The notes below the pieces were generated by a model. The model had not been told where the DNA came from. It searched no databases and saw nothing but the letters and a program-made list of their open reading frames with translations. From Chlamydiae bacterium RIFCSPHIGHO2_12_FULL_49_9 (GTDB taxonomy: Bacteria; Chlamydiota; Chlamydiia; Chlamydiales; SM23-39), in NCBI GenBank assembly GCA_001794935.1, contig MGLY01000028.1, positions 1 to 6,853 of the forward strand: a stretch of 6,853 nt of DNA, written 5' to 3'. Shown piece after piece: positions 1 to 6,225 of the stretch (position 1 is the stretch's first letter; every line of letters starts with the position of its first letter). Both the position numbers and the translations under genes were made by a program.

Positions 1-1500
1 GATGCTTTTTAAGAGATTAATGATCGATTTTTCTTTAAAGCCCTCGAGTTTGGAGAGGGCATTTTCATCGAGGGTGTAGATGTCGGAGACGCGGGAGACG
101 AGCCCTTTTTCAACGAGCTGCTCAGCTACTTTTTCGCCGAGATGTTCGATGTCCATGGCGTGTTTAGAGGCAAAGTAGACAATGCGGCGTAGTTTTTGAG
201 CAGAGCAACGAGCGCTTGGACAGCGAACCGCAACCTCTCCTTCGTGATGGACAACGGCAGTGCCGCAGACAGGGCAGTGTTTGGGCATATGCCAGGGTTT
301 GGAAGAAGAGTGTCTTTTCTTAAAATCCACTTTGACGACTTTCGGGATGACGTCTCCCCCTTTCTCGATGACAACAGTGTCGCCAATGCGGATATCTTTA
401 CGGGCAATTTCATCTTGGTTATGGAGCGTTGCGCGGGAGATCGTGCTGCCGGCAAGGAAAACGGGATCGAGTTCAGCGACGGGCGTGAGAACGCCCGATC
501 TTCCCACTTGGACTGTGATATCGAGGATTTTGGTTGCGGCCTGCTCGGGAGCGAATTTATACGCTACTGCAAAGCGGGGCGTTTTGCCTGTATAGCCGAG
601 GAGCTCGTGGTTTTTGAGATCGTCGACTTTGATCACGATGCCGTCGATTTCGAAGGGGAGCTTTTCTCTCTGCTTTTGGATTTTATCTGCAAATTTCATG
701 ATTTCGGAAAGGTTATCGCAGACGACCAAATGGTCGTGCTGCGCAATCGGAAGGCCCCATTTTTTAAGCTGGTGATGGAGCTCATGCTGAGAGAGCAATT
801 TTGTGTGCTCTTCAGGCACGCCGTAGGCGATGAGATGGAGCTTTCTTTTGGCAACTTCTTTGGAGTCGAGCATTTTAAGAGATCCTGCGGCTGCGTTGCG
901 GGGGTTGGCAAAAGGTTCTAAACCCTCTTCTTCGCGCTCTTCATTGAGCTCGTGGAAAGTGGCCAGGCTCATAAATACCTCTCCTCTCACTTCCATGACA
1001 TCGGGGTGATTCGATCCTTCAAGATTGTGGGGCAGAGAGGCAATTGTTTTGATGTTGTTTGTCACATCGTCGCCCACTTTGCCGTTGCCGCGGGTAAGGG
1101 CGTGGGCGAGTTTCCCCTTTTTGTAGGTGAGAGAAATCGCCGTTCCATCGAGCTTGAGCTCGCAGCAAAAAGAGACCTCTTTTTTCTCGAGGAGTTTGTG
1201 GACGCGCTTAATGAAATCCTCCACCTCCTCTTCCGAGTAAGTATTGGCCAGAGACATCATGGGGATGAGATGCGCTCTTTGCTGAAAGCCTTGCGTGGGC
1301 GACTCGCTGACCCTTTTTGAGGGTGTGTGGGGCAAGATGTGATCGGGGTGCGCCTTTTCGTAGGCGATGAGGGCGTGCATCTTTTGATCGTATTCGTAAT
1401 CGGAGATGACCGGCTTATTCTCATCGTAGTAGTGCTTGTCATGTTCGATGAGTTCTTCTGCGAGCTCGATATACTCTTGCTGGTCTTTGATCTTATGCAA
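1..1500 (-). CDS. ligA: NAD-dependent DNA ligase LigA (N-terminal 500 residues, cut by window edge)
   Basis: LigA seals nicks in duplex DNA using NAD+ in replication and repair, in the cytoplasm. The minus-strand frame is open from 1500 to the left edge. Domain Ia is at residues 1-65 (HYYDENKPVISDYEYD, NAD-binding Tyr and Asp residues). The adenylation site CELKLDG gives catalytic Lys116. MEVRGEVF carries the conserved Glu174, and FANPRNAAAGSLK lies at 197-209. Motif EIDGIVIK is at 284-291, and the OB fold covers about 315-400. Four zinc cysteines sit at 409, 412, 427 and 432 (CPVC then CPSARC). The first helix-hairpin-helix begins near 485. The rest of the HhH region and the BRCT domain (family length about 660-670) lie outside the window. 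The start is TTG at 1498-1500, because an in-frame TGA lies just upstream and the N-terminus then aligns with the family. The usual TRGDG motif reads TRGNG here (Asn139). The family assignment is very secure. Confidence 0.97.
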   Translation of the reverse strand, partial: MHKIKDQQEYIELAEELIEHDKHYYDENKPVISDYEYDQKMHALIAYEKAHPDHILPHTPSKRVSESPTQGFQQRAHLIPMMSLANTYSEEEVEDFIKRVHKLLEKKEVSFCCELKLDGTAISLTYKKGKLAHALTRGNGKVGDDVTNNIKTIASLPHNLEGSNHPDVMEVRGEVFMSLATFHELNEEREEEGLEPFANPRNAAAGSLKMLDSKEVAKRKLHLIAYGVPEEHTKLLSQHELHHQLKKWGLPIAQHDHLVVCDNLSEIMKFADKIQKQREKLPFEIDGIVIKVDDLKNHELLGYTGKTPRFAVAYKFAPEQAATKILDITVQVGRSGVLTPVAELDPVFLAGSTISRATLHNQDEIARKDIRIGDTVVIEKGGDVIPKVVKVDFKKRHSSSKPWHMPKHCPVCGTAVVHHEGEVAVRCPSARCSAQKLRRIVYFASKHAMDIEHLGEKVAEQLVEKGLVSRVSDIYTLDENALSKLEGFKEKSIINLLKSI

Positions 1501-3598
1501 ACTCCACCTCGAAAATCATCGTGGCCAGCGGCGCTAGCGCGATAGAAAAACCATCTCTGCACTCTATTTTTAGATTTAACTTATCCGATCCGCCAAAGCG
1601 GGCGCTATCTGAGTTAAAGACCTCTTTGGCCGATTTGACGCCCTTAAGACGGACGAAATAGTTGGGGGTGTACTCAGGGGTAAAATTGTGGATACAGGCA
1701 AGGGTTCCGTTGGAGCCTTTGCGAAGATAGGGGATGACGCATTTCTCCGCGTCTGCAAAGTCGATCCACTCGTAGCCCGTCCAATCAAAATCGCGCTCCC
1801 AAAGAGGATTATGGGAGAGGTAGAACTGATTGATCTCGCGGATCATCTGATGGAGGCCGTTATGGAGAGGATACTCTAAAAGATGCCACTGCACCTCAGC
1901 TTTGCAATCCCACTCGTCCCATTGCCCTACCTCGCCTCCCATGAAGAAGAGCTTTTTACCCGGATGGCACATGAGATACGTATAGAGAAGGCGCATATTG
2001 GCAAACTTTTGCCAGTCGGGGCCGGGCATTTTGGAGAGAAGACTCTTTTTCATGTGGACGACTTCGTCGTGCGAGAGGACTGAGATAAACTTTTCAGAAA
2101 AGGAGTAGAGGAGACTAAATGTGAGATCGTTTTGGTGGAATTTTCGGTAGATCGGATCTTTGGCAAAATAGCGGAGCGTGTCATTCATCCACCCCATGTT
2201 CCACTTGAGATCAAATCCAAGTCCATCGCGGTGAGTGACGCCCTGATAGGCGGACGACTCTTCTGCGATCATGAGGACGCCCTGATTTCTTTCGTGAACG
2301 ATCGAGTTGAGATGTTTTAAAAATTCGATCGCCTCGAGATTAAAATTGCTCCCGTCGGGATTTGGGATCCACTCTCCGTCTTTTCTTCCGTAATCGAGAT
2401 AGAGCATGGAGGCCACCGCGTCGACCCGAAGGCCGTCGATGTGCATCTTTTCGATCCAAAAAAGAGCGCTCGCCAGAAGAAAATTCGACACCTCCTTGCG
2501 AGAGTAGTTGAAGATCGCCGTTTGCCAGTGGGGATGCATCCCCTTTCTCGGATCTTCGTGCTCGTAAAGAGCCGTTCCGTCGAAACGGTTGAGCGAAAAG
2601 TCATCGGTCGGAAAGTGGGCCGGCACCCAATCGAGGATCACGCCGATGCCGTTTTGGTGAAGATGGTCGACGAAAAACTGAAAAGCGGCGGGCGTTCCAT
2701 ATCTGCTTGTCGTCGCAAAAAAACCGGTCACCTGATAGCCCCACGACTCATCGAGTGGATGTTCCATGATGGGGAGAAGCTCGACATGGGTAAAGCCCAT
2801 CTCTTTGCAATATTTGGCAAGCTTTGGGGCGATTTCTTTGTAGTTGGAAATTTTTCGCCAAGAGCCGAGGTGTATTTCATAAATGTTCATCGGCTGATTG
2901 AGACTTTTCGATGCGCGCTCCTTCATCCATGCGGCATCGCTCCAAGAGTACTTGTTGATATCGAAGACAACGGAGGCAGTTTTGGGTCTAACTTCTGAAG
3001 AGAACGCAACCGGATCGCTTTTAACGCGGATGTATCCTTGCTGCGTGTGGATCTCGAATTTGTATTTTTTTTCCTCTTTGATCTCGGGGACAAAAAGCTC
3101 CCACACGCCGGAGACGCCCATGCTCCGCATCGGATTTAACCTGCCGTCCCAAAAATTAAAGTCCCCGACGAGATAGACGCTTTTTGCATTCGGCGCCCAG
3201 ACGGCAAACTGCACCCCTTTTACGCCTTGAAAGGTCTTGGCATTGGCTCCGAGCATTTGATAGAGCTCGTAGTGGCATCCCTTGTTGAAAAGGAAGAGAT
3301 CCATCTCGCCAACGGTGGGAAGGAAGGCATAGGGGTCGTGGGCAAGTTCGCCATTTTGATGGTAGATGCGGTAATCGGAAGGCTGGATTTTAGATGAGGG
3401 AAAATATTCAAAAAGCCCCTTTTCATCAGCTTTTTTGGCTTGGACGATTTTCCCTTTGACTTCGAGATGGATCTCTTTCGCCCCGGGGCGAAAGAGGCGG
3501 ATCACTTGCTTTGACTTAACTTCGTGCAAACCCAAAAGACGATGGGGATCGTGAAGGCCGAGCTGCGTGAGAAGGGAAAGGTCTGTCGCTATCGTCAT
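1493..3598 (-). CDS. glgB: 1,4-alpha-glucan (glycogen) branching enzyme GlgB
   Basis: GlgB cuts alpha-1,4-glucan chains and reattaches the fragment through an alpha-1,6 bond, making the branches of glycogen in the cytoplasm. The 701 residues are close to the usual 630-730 and include the longer N-terminal type. An N1 beta-sandwich is at about 1-100, the CBM48 module at about 108-215 (FAVWAPNAKSVYLVGDFNFW at 131-150), the GH13 barrel at about 235-600, and an all-beta C-terminal domain from about 600. Catalytic residues of the family are visible: nucleophile Asp393 in DGLRVDAV, acid/base Glu446 in MIAEES and Asp511 in LSHDEVVH. Region I is DWVPAHFP (323-330), and the family signature ASMLYLDYGRKDGEWIPN follows the nucleophile. 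The ATG start has a good Shine-Dalgarno. No truncation or frameshift is seen. ligA overlaps its 3' end by 8 bases. No other glycogen genes are in the window. Confidence 0.97.
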   Translation of the reverse strand: MTIATDLSLLTQLGLHDPHRLLGLHEVKSKQVIRLFRPGAKEIHLEVKGKIVQAKKADEKGLFEYFPSSKIQPSDYRIYHQNGELAHDPYAFLPTVGEMDLFLFNKGCHYELYQMLGANAKTFQGVKGVQFAVWAPNAKSVYLVGDFNFWDGRLNPMRSMGVSGVWELFVPEIKEEKKYKFEIHTQQGYIRVKSDPVAFSSEVRPKTASVVFDINKYSWSDAAWMKERASKSLNQPMNIYEIHLGSWRKISNYKEIAPKLAKYCKEMGFTHVELLPIMEHPLDESWGYQVTGFFATTSRYGTPAAFQFFVDHLHQNGIGVILDWVPAHFPTDDFSLNRFDGTALYEHEDPRKGMHPHWQTAIFNYSRKEVSNFLLASALFWIEKMHIDGLRVDAVASMLYLDYGRKDGEWIPNPDGSNFNLEAIEFLKHLNSIVHERNQGVLMIAEESSAYQGVTHRDGLGFDLKWNMGWMNDTLRYFAKDPIYRKFHQNDLTFSLLYSFSEKFISVLSHDEVVHMKKSLLSKMPGPDWQKFANMRLLYTYLMCHPGKKLFFMGGEVGQWDEWDCKAEVQWHLLEYPLHNGLHQMIREINQFYLSHNPLWERDFDWTGYEWIDFADAEKCVIPYLRKGSNGTLACIHNFTPEYTPNYFVRLKGVKSAKEVFNSDSARFGGSDKLNLKIECRDGFSIALAPLATMIFEVEFA
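1498..1509 (-). promoter_or_regulatory. ligA: ligA translation start: Shine-Dalgarno inside glgB with TTG start
   Basis: Reading the minus strand, AGGTGGAGT (1509-1501) lies directly before TTG (1500-1498). AGG is six bases from the start codon, which is acceptable spacing. The last codons of glgB (GTG GAG TTT GCA TAA) contain both the Shine-Dalgarno and the start, so the genes overlap by 8 bases (1493-1500). An in-frame TGA a few codons upstream of the TTG excludes an earlier start. The arrangement suggests translational coupling, with ribosomes ending glgB re-initiating on ligA. The coupling is inference; the overlap is seen directly. Confidence 0.75.
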
Positions 3599-3605
3599 AG
3601 AAGTT

Positions 3606-3612
3606 CTCTCCT
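3606..3612 (-). promoter_or_regulatory. glgB: Ribosome binding site of glgB
   Basis: On the minus strand AGGAGAG (3612-3606) stands seven bases before the ATG at 3598. This is a near-ideal Shine-Dalgarno and spacing, and it settles the glgB start. No convincing -35/-10 pair for glgB was found in the AT-rich stretch further upstream. Confidence 0.8.
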
Positions 3613-3654
3613 AGAATTTAACGGAAGGAGTTATTTTTTAAAATGAGAGAAAAG

Positions 3655-3683
3655 TTGACCTGATTGCCAAAAAATATTAGCAT
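3655..3683 (+). promoter_or_regulatory. Candidate sigma70-type promoter for the small cysteine-rich gene
   Basis: TTGACC (3655-3660) matches the -35 consensus at five of six positions. A 17-base spacer leads to TAGCAT (3678-3683), which matches the -10 consensus at four of six. TATTAG at 3675-3680 is an alternative -10 with a short spacer. Transcription would begin near 3688-3692, about 15-20 bases before the ATG at 3707. It lies in the divergent region between glgB and the small gene and reads towards the small gene. This is consensus matching by eye only. Confidence 0.45.
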
Positions 3684-3685
3684 CC

Positions 3686-3702
3686 CCTCCTTAATGAGGA
3701 GG
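3686..3702 (+). promoter_or_regulatory. Shine-Dalgarno that can be hidden in a perfect 6-bp hairpin
   Basis: AGGAGG (3697-3702) is a full-consensus Shine-Dalgarno four bases before the ATG at 3707. The six bases CCTCCT at 3686-3691 are its exact complement, separated by the five-base loop TAATG (3692-3696). If both halves are transcribed, the hairpin would cover the whole ribosome binding site. However, the candidate promoter just upstream predicts a start near 3688-3692, which would leave out part or all of the upstream half. The pairing is seen in the sequence; any regulatory role is inference. Confidence 0.5.
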
Positions 3703-3706
3703 CCCT

Positions 3707-3853
3707 ATGAAAAAAAATTCCGCATGTTTTGCTTGTTGCGCTCTATGCCTGCTAGCACTGAATTCTTTTTCTCTTCCACCAAAATCAGAAAGAGGTATTT
3801 ATACATGCCAAAAATGTGGAGGAACCTATACGAGTTGCACTTGTAGAAAATAG
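3707..3853 (+). CDS. Small cysteine-rich protein with signal-peptide-like N-terminus (48 residues)
   Basis: I do not recognise a family. The protein begins MKKNSACFACCALCLLALNS, a lysine-containing start followed by a hydrophobic, Cys/Ala/Leu-rich stretch (5-18) resembling a secretion signal. Possible signal peptidase I sites lie around residues 19-22. No good lipobox is evident, though the many cysteines leave that open. The remaining tail is polar and ends YTCQKCGGTYTSCTCRK, with Cys34, 37, 44 and 46 as a CxxC...CxC set. That set could bind zinc like a half zinc ribbon or form disulfides if exported. A perfect AGGAGG Shine-Dalgarno and a plausible promoter precede the ATG, which is the main support that this is a real gene. 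It is divergent from glgB and convergent with the transporter gene, whose stop is 32 bases away. No clear terminator lies between them. A longer overlapping frame from a TTG at 3664 is less likely because it has no such start signal. Confidence 0.65.
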   Translation: MKKNSACFACCALCLLALNSFSLPPKSERGIYTCQKCGGTYTSCTCRK

Positions 3854-3885
3854 CTTTATTCGGAAAGCGCCGGCTCAAAAGAACC

Positions 3886-5277
3886 TCACTGTGTAGATAC
3901 CCTCTCACCTTTCTTCTCTCGCCATTTCCAACAAAACCACACAGGAAACAGGAGGAGAAGAAATCCGGCGGCTATTGTGAAAATATAGCTAGTTTGACTC
4001 TCGATAATAATTCCCGGCGCCGGCTGAAATCCCAGAATCATTGTGACTAGACAGGAAAAAAGGCCCAACCCACATAGTATTCCTCGAACCCCTCTCGGTA
4101 TTACACCGTCCCCTTCGGGCCTCCCCAACTTTAGAGCCGCGAGAAAAAGGAGAATATACATCAGCATATAAAGCCCTGTACTGAGAGCCATCAAAAACCA
4201 ATAATAGTCGTTCACATTAGAAACAAAAAATAGTGCATAACAAAAGAGACTCACCGCAATGGCCTGAAGAACCAAAATGCGGTAGGCAACTCCTTTTTTG
4301 TTCTTTTCTACAAAATAGTTCGGCAAAAAACCTTCTTCGGCTGCTTGCAAAAGCCCCTTTGCCGGAGAAAGAACCCAATTTACAGATCCTCCTACCGCTC
4401 CCAGTATGATCAGCAAAGCAAGCCAGGGGATGAAATAAGGCAAATTAAAAGCTGTTAGAAACGCGGTAAATGTCTGCATCACTCCATCGACAAAGTGGAT
4501 TTCTTTGTTGGGAACTACCAGAGCGATCACAAGGGAGCCGAATATAAATGTCCCTAATAAAGCTAAAACAGAATAGGCAGTTGCTTTGGGAAAGTTCTTT
4601 TTGGGATCTACAACATCGCCGATATGAACGCCGGCCAGCTCCATTCCCACAAAAGAAGCCATAATCGTGATCAGTGCATTTGTGCCGTCCATCGTCCCGA
4701 AAGAAGGGATCAGGTCTTTCCATCCACAAGATATCTCTGTGGGGTTGCTAGCCAAAATCCACCCGATCCCCAGACAAAGAAGCACAAAAAGCGGAATAAA
4801 AGTCCCTGCAATTCCGCAAAAAGAATTTAAGCGGACTGAAGATCTGATCCCATTTAAATTCAAAAACGTGAGCCCCCAAAATGTGAGCAAAGAAACCGTG
4901 AGGAGAAAAACGCTGTTTGTGGCAAGAGCCGGGTTGATGAGATAACTGGCAGTCCCCCCAATAAAAAGAAGCATGGTTGGATACCATACCATTGTGTTGA
5001 TCCATTGAAGCCAAACTGCGAGCATACCCAATTTCTTCCCATAGGCTCTCCCTATCCAATGAAACACACCTCCCTCATCAGGATATCGGGAAGAAAACTC
5101 AGCAGATATAAAGGCAACGGGAATCAAAAAAAGAAAAGCCGACAAAACATAAAAAAACACAAGAGAAGAGCCGAAAAAAGCAGTTGTTGGAAGCGTGCGG
5201 ATACTCGCGATCGTAGATACAATTAATATCGTCAATTGAGAAAGAGAAATTTTATCTTTCATCCACTTACATGTCAT
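3886..5277 (-). CDS. APC-superfamily amino acid transporter, glutamate:GABA antiporter (GadC/XasA) type
   Basis: This is an inner-membrane amino acid permease or exchanger of 463 residues with about twelve hydrophobic segments (roughly 14-30, 37-59, 85-113, 124-141, 152-174, 200-220, 234-254, 280-300, 332-352, 358-382, 396-416 and 431-450). It resembles GadC in several places: FFYVLSAFLFLIPVAFISAE followed by DEGGVFHWIG, VGMELAGVHIGDVVDPKKNFPKA (209-231), VVPNKEIHFVDGVMQTFTAF (254-273) and SPAKGLLQAAEEGFLPN (304-320). GadC of E. coli is about 511 residues with a C-terminal plug that gates it at neutral pH. Here the last helix is followed by only about 13 basic and polar residues, so the plug is missing. 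The substrate cannot be read from sequence. The first ATG (5277) has no Shine-Dalgarno. A second ATG at 5262 is also weakly supported, so the start is uncertain by five codons. Base composition looks more AT-rich than glgB and ligA. The 65 bases upstream show no convincing promoter. Confidence 0.88.
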   Translation of the reverse strand: MTCKWMKDKISLSQLTILIVSTIASIRTLPTTAFFGSSLVFFYVLSAFLFLIPVAFISAEFSSRYPDEGGVFHWIGRAYGKKLGMLAVWLQWINTMVWYPTMLLFIGGTASYLINPALATNSVFLLTVSLLTFWGLTFLNLNGIRSSVRLNSFCGIAGTFIPLFVLLCLGIGWILASNPTEISCGWKDLIPSFGTMDGTNALITIMASFVGMELAGVHIGDVVDPKKNFPKATAYSVLALLGTFIFGSLVIALVVPNKEIHFVDGVMQTFTAFLTAFNLPYFIPWLALLIILGAVGGSVNWVLSPAKGLLQAAEEGFLPNYFVEKNKKGVAYRILVLQAIAVSLFCYALFFVSNVNDYYWFLMALSTGLYMLMYILLFLAALKLGRPEGDGVIPRGVRGILCGLGLFSCLVTMILGFQPAPGIIIESQTSYIFTIAAGFLLLLFPVWFCWKWREKKGERVSTQ

Positions 5278-5342
5278 TTAAAAAGGCGTCATTGTGCCAA
5301 GAATAGCATGAAAAAGCTACTATTAAAATGATTTATTTTTTG

Positions 5343-6050
5343 CTACGAAACGACGCAGATATCTCCGAACTTAACCCGGTAGGTCATTTGAGATTGGGCC
5401 CAAGTAGCGGCCTCTTCCCCGAATTTCTCTTTAAAATAGGTCTCTATCTGCTGCCGGACTCTTTCATCTTTGATGTAGATGTGATTTCGGCTCTCTTGAA
5501 GAGCTTCTTTTGCGGCCTTTAGGCCAAACGTGTCTCCTAAAAGGCTGATCGGCTGTGCAAGAAAGCTATGGTGGTAAATAGGTTTTGGATATTCGTCTTC
5601 ATTCCCAGTATCTTCCCAAGCAGACCGAATCGGATGTTTGGGAGACTCTTGATAAAACTCCATCTCTTTGAGGACTTGAAGAGCCACTTTGGCATTGCCA
5701 AGCTGGCAAAACGTTCGGAGCACTTCGATCTGACTCAAGGGATAGATCTTTCGACCGCGCCACCAATCATGAGTCGCAAATGAGCCTTTTAGCTCGCTTA
5801 AAGTCCAAAGGGCCGCCTCTTCGCCAAATTCGTGGGCGACAAAGGAGATTACCTTTTGCGCCTGGTTGGGATAAAGAGGATGGTCGTGAATATATCTTTG
5901 AGCAGCCTCATCAAAACAGCCCCATTTTTTGAGCTCGCCCGTGATCCGATTTACTTTTTCTTCAGCGGGAGAAACTTCATCTTCCGGTTCAGGGAAAAAA
6001 TGAGAGTGGAGACTGGACGCTTCAGACAGCGCGGTGGGACTTGGGATCAT
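5343..6050 (-). CDS. Uncharacterised 235-residue protein with repeated F-G-x-x-A-A helix motifs
   Basis: I do not recognise this gene. The protein looks soluble, with no signal peptide or membrane segment. The first 35 residues are Ser/Pro/Glu-rich and probably disordered; the rest is mostly helical. A repeated unit is visible: YIHD...VAHEFGEEAALW (53-82) and YIKD...FKEKFGEEAATW (192-217), with a weaker middle copy DTFGLKAAKEAL (173-184) and related pieces such as CFDEAAQRY (45-53). This suggests a helical-repeat (TPR/SEL1-like) scaffold. A tryptophan pair is at 96-97 (HDWWRGRK). The ATG at 6050 is the only reasonable start: an in-frame TGA lies four codons upstream and no other ATG, GTG or TTG was noticed near the N-terminus. 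That ATG lies inside the end of the palindromic element at 6049-6225, and the Shine-Dalgarno is weak (GATAGG). It ends 65 bases before the transporter gene on the same strand. The length and sensible composition support a real gene. Confidence 0.75.
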   Translation of the reverse strand: MIPSPTALSEASSLHSHFFPEPEDEVSPAEEKVNRITGELKKWGCFDEAAQRYIHDHPLYPNQAQKVISFVAHEFGEEAALWTLSELKGSFATHDWWRGRKIYPLSQIEVLRTFCQLGNAKVALQVLKEMEFYQESPKHPIRSAWEDTGNEDEYPKPIYHHSFLAQPISLLGDTFGLKAAKEALQESRNHIYIKDERVRQQIETYFKEKFGEEAATWAQSQMTYRVKFGDICVVS

Positions 6051-6225
6051 GAGCCTATCTCACTATTAGGGTTTTAAATGTTTTTAGATATTTTTGAGCA
6101 GATTTCAAATGCCCCCCGGGGGTTCCCTTTCGAAGGTCGTGTGAAAACACACGGCCGAGAAAGGGCATTTGAAATCTGCCAAAAAGATCAAAAACAGGAA
6201 AATCGGAATAGTGGGATAGGCTCAT
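6049..6225. repeat. 177-bp near-palindromic element with matching ends (MITE-like)
   Basis: The left end reads ATGAGCCTATCTCACTATT (6049-6067). The reverse complement of the right end (6207-6225) is the same except for one base. Further in, GCAGATTTCAAATGCCC (6098-6114) is repeated exactly in inverted orientation at 6163-6179. The stretch between these blocks also aligns arm to arm with a few changes and three single-base gaps, so the two arms of about 65 bases are near mirror copies. The centre carries a smaller hairpin. The direct repeat TCAT is found at both boundaries (6047-6050 and 6222-6225) and might be a target duplication, though it overlaps the inverted repeat. No reading frame of note is inside. 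It resembles a non-autonomous miniature element or a large structured-RNA or terminator unit. Copies elsewhere cannot be tested from this window. Confidence 0.8.
6125..6165. other. Central hairpin nested in the palindromic element
   Basis: CCCTTTC (6125-6131) pairs with GAAAGGG (6159-6165). Inside it GGTCGTGTG (6135-6143) pairs with CACACGGCC (6148-6156) around an AAAA loop (6144-6147), with one G-T wobble. The outer GGG (6163-6165) can alternatively pair with CCC at 6112-6114 as part of the long arms, so two mutually exclusive foldings exist. Just before it, C-run and G-run at 6112-6122 form a self-complementary block. Neither strand has a T-run after the hairpin, so it is not a standard intrinsic terminator. 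Confidence 0.6.

Noticed and set aside
196..921. 241-codon open frame on the plus strand opposite ligA
   Set aside because: It lies entirely antisense to the well-supported LigA frame. Its composition (rich in Phe, Asp and Val) looks like a reflection of the ligA codons, and it shows no recognisable domain.
952..1545. Plus-strand frames opposite ligA and the ligA/glgB junction
   Set aside because: They lie on the complement of strongly conserved coding sequence and lack convincing start signals.
1257..1562. 101-codon minus-strand frame across the glgB/ligA junction
   Set aside because: It is out of frame with both LigA and GlgB, and both true proteins are clear in other frames there.
2441..2998. 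185-codon plus-strand frame opposite glgB
   Set aside because: It is antisense to the catalytic barrel of GlgB and shows no family features, so it is a codon-usage shadow.
3600..3706. A promoter for glgB on the minus strand
   Set aside because: TTGGCA at 3670-3665 is a fair -35, but no acceptable -10 lies 16-18 bases downstream of it.
3664..3846. 60-codon plus-strand frame starting at TTG
   Set aside because: It overlaps the 48-codon gene in another frame, has no Shine-Dalgarno before its start and lies partly over the candidate promoter. The ATG at 3707 with AGGAGG is better.
4445..5059. Minus-strand frames of about 94 and 103 codons inside the transporter gene
   Set aside because: They are out-of-frame shadows of a transporter whose reading frame is intact and recognisable.
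5278..5342. Possible intrinsic terminator or promoter between the unknown gene and the transporter gene
   Set aside because: Only a short, weak TAGC/GCTA pairing and poor -35/-10 matches were found in this AT-rich gap; nothing rises above chance.
6125..6165. Central hairpin as a Rho-independent terminator
   Set aside because: The stem is strong, but neither strand has a T-run directly after it, so an intrinsic terminator is not supported.
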